Shown here piece by piece: positions 6,966 through 7,461 of a stretch of DNA of 7,461 nt; the stretch's first letter is position 1, and every line of letters starts with the position of its first letter. The DNA lies in contig DATFPQ010000188.1 of assembly GCA_035264765.1 (NCBI GenBank), positions 1 through 7,461 on the forward strand. Direction: 5' to 3'. A model generated the notes under the pieces. It made no database searches. It saw nothing but the letters and a program-made list of their open reading frames with translations, and was not told the origin of the DNA. Made by a program: the position numbers and the translations under genes. The DNA is from DATFPQ01 sp035264765 (lineage in GTDB: Bacteria; Actinomycetota; Actinomycetes; Actinomycetales; Angustibacteraceae).

Positions 6966-6976
6966 CCGAAGGCGCG
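6866..6976 (-). pseudogene. Possible 3' remnant of a minus-strand gene
   Basis: The minus strand reads RAFGYLAPAEVLLADFEAG followed by PETVVVPQVGAVLFRLR and a TGA at 6868-6866. Codon third positions are nearly all G/C and the alternating hydrophobic pattern looks like terminal beta strands, as in the C-terminal sandwich domains of many carbohydrate-active enzymes. I cannot assign it to a family. The open frame continues to ~7078, but upstream of ~6976 the product is Arg/Pro/Ser-rich and the third operator lies at its far end, so no intact gene remains. It overlaps the tail of the lacI gene. It could equally be a chance reading. Confidence 0.3.
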
Positions 6977-7072
6977 CGGCGGACGACTCCGCCGGGATCC
7001 TGGTGGCCAACGGAACCTTTCGACGGCACCGCTCGCCGTGCTCGTACCTCGGAGAGGCGCGCCGGCAACAGA

Positions 7073-7088
7073 TGGCAACCGGTTGCCG
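7073..7088. promoter_or_regulatory. LacI-family operator upstream of the FGGY kinase
   Basis: TGGCAACCGGTTGCCG contains a perfect 14-bp palindrome, GGCAACCGGTTGCC (7074-7087), with a central CG. It is the most symmetrical core of the three sites in this window (the others at 3893-3910 and 5843-5858). Its presence here suggests the kinase belongs to the same regulon as uidA and uidB-gnd. Confidence 0.82.
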
Positions 7089-7112
7089 AAACGGCGGAGC
7101 GCCGCTCACGAT
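7083..7112 (+). promoter_or_regulatory. Probable promoter of the FGGY kinase
   Basis: TTGCCG (7083-7088, operator half-site) and CACGAT (7107-7112) are separated by 18 nt. CACGAT resembles the actinobacterial TAnnnT -10 at all but the first base. The geometry repeats that of the uidA and uidB promoters. The inferred start near 7119 leaves an unusually long leader of about 200 nt. Confidence 0.5.
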
Positions 7113-7321
7113 GAGTCGCATGCCAGCTCCGGAGAGACCCTGACCCTGCACCCGGACCGGCTGCTCCCCGCAGACGTCGGTGTCGGCGGATCGCACGTCG
7201 GCTGTACCACGCGGTGTGGAGACCGCGGTGGAGCTCGTGGCAGGAAACCCGCGAAGGACGTTCGAGCTGTGAGCGCCGCCGCCCCAGCGACCACAAACCA
7301 CACCGAGGAGCTGCTCCGATC
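7113..7321 (+). other. Long leader upstream of the kinase, with a possible short upstream ORF
   Basis: No protein domain is recognisable here. Two things are visible. A bulged hairpin can form at 7207-7231 (CCACGCGGT with ACCGCGGTGG). An 18-codon frame starts at GTG 7269, with AAGGA 10 nt upstream, and ends at TGA 7323-7325, overlapping the kinase ATG as ATGA. Such an overlap is typical of translational coupling, but a frame this short can arise by chance. I recognise no riboswitch. Confidence 0.3.
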
Positions 7322-7461
7322 ATGACCCAGACGACAACCGACGTGGTGATCGGCCTCGACGTCGGGACCACCGCAGTCAAGGCGGTGGCCTTCGCGGTGG
7401 GCTCCAACCGGCGCCACACCGCCGTCCGCGAGTACCCGCTCCTGCAGCCGGAACCGGGGTG
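7322..7461 (+). CDS. FGGY-family carbohydrate kinase, probable gluconokinase (N-terminal part)
   Basis: The first 46 codons run from ATG 7322 to the window edge. VVIGLDVGTTAVKAVAFAVG (8-27) is the phosphate-1 nucleotide-binding motif (D-x-G-T-T-x-x-K) of the FGGY/actin-like ATPase fold, and the following REYPLLQPEPG matches the element after the first beta hairpin in FGGY kinases, where it usually leads to W-x-x-Q-D-P. GAGGAG at 7305-7310 is a ribosome binding site with a rather long 11-nt spacer. Family members phosphorylate gluconate, xylulose, glycerol, ribulose and others; residues fixing the substrate are beyond the edge. Gluconokinase is favoured because its product, 6-phosphogluconate, is the substrate of Gnd in the same putative regulon. 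That is inference from context. Confidence 0.8.
   Translation, partial: MTQTTTDVVIGLDVGTTAVKAVAFAVGSNRRHTAVREYPLLQPEPG

Noticed and set aside
5615..7114. 499-codon plus-strand frame and 449-codon minus-strand frame over lacI
   Set aside because: Both overlap the recognisable LacI reading frame in other frames and give low-complexity Arg-rich products.
1..7461. tRNA, rRNA, CRISPR arrays, insertion sequences or phage attachment sites
   Set aside because: I found no cloverleaf, no regularly spaced direct repeats, no transposase frame and no flanking direct repeats. The only strong repeats are the hairpins and the three operators listed.

Overview
The window is very GC-rich, with strong G/C bias at third codon positions and GTG as well as ATG starts. 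Together with a DUF222/13E12-type gene, a family abundant in Actinomycetota, this points to a high-GC actinomycete. Genus cannot be fixed from this sequence. Both ends cut through genes.

Layout from left to right. (1) 1-395, minus: the first 131 codons of a DUF222-type (HNH-endonuclease-associated) protein, whose C-terminus lies off the window. (2) 396-923: a gene-free stretch holding a near-perfect 47-bp palindrome (544-590) and a hairpin terminator (870-914). (3) 924-2399, minus: gnd, decarboxylating 6-phosphogluconate dehydrogenase. (4) 2423-3793, minus: uidB-like glucuronide/cation symporter, 23 bp upstream of gnd and probably co-transcribed with it. (5) 3794-3996: operator, promoter and leader of uidB, plus the hairpin terminator of the next gene. 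(6) 3997-5775, minus: uidA, a GH2 beta-glucuronidase with both catalytic glutamates and the N-x-K glucuronate-recognition motif. (7) 5776-5888: divergent regulatory region. (8) 5889-6965, plus: a LacI-family regulator with an unusual C-terminal tail. (9) 6966-7321: an intergenic stretch with a third operator, a promoter and a leader of about 200 nt. (10) 7322-7461, plus: the start of an FGGY sugar kinase, probably a gluconokinase.

The centre is a glucuronide-utilisation locus: UidB imports beta-glucuronides and UidA releases D-glucuronate and the aglycone. Three copies of one imperfect palindrome, TGGCAA-N-CG-N-TTGCC(A/G), precede uidA/lacI, uidB-gnd and the kinase. In all three the right half-site (TTGCCA or TTGCCG) can serve as a -35 element, with an AT-containing hexamer exactly 18 nt downstream. 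This suggests one LacI-family repressor controls all three transcription units by covering the -35 region.

The least expected feature is the company. The standard glucuronate route (UxaC, UxuB, UxuA, KdgK) is not visible here. Instead the regulon carries 6-phosphogluconate dehydrogenase and a kinase that could supply its substrate, so the locus appears to join glucuronide uptake to gluconate/pentose-phosphate metabolism. The remaining pathway genes may lie to the right of the window.
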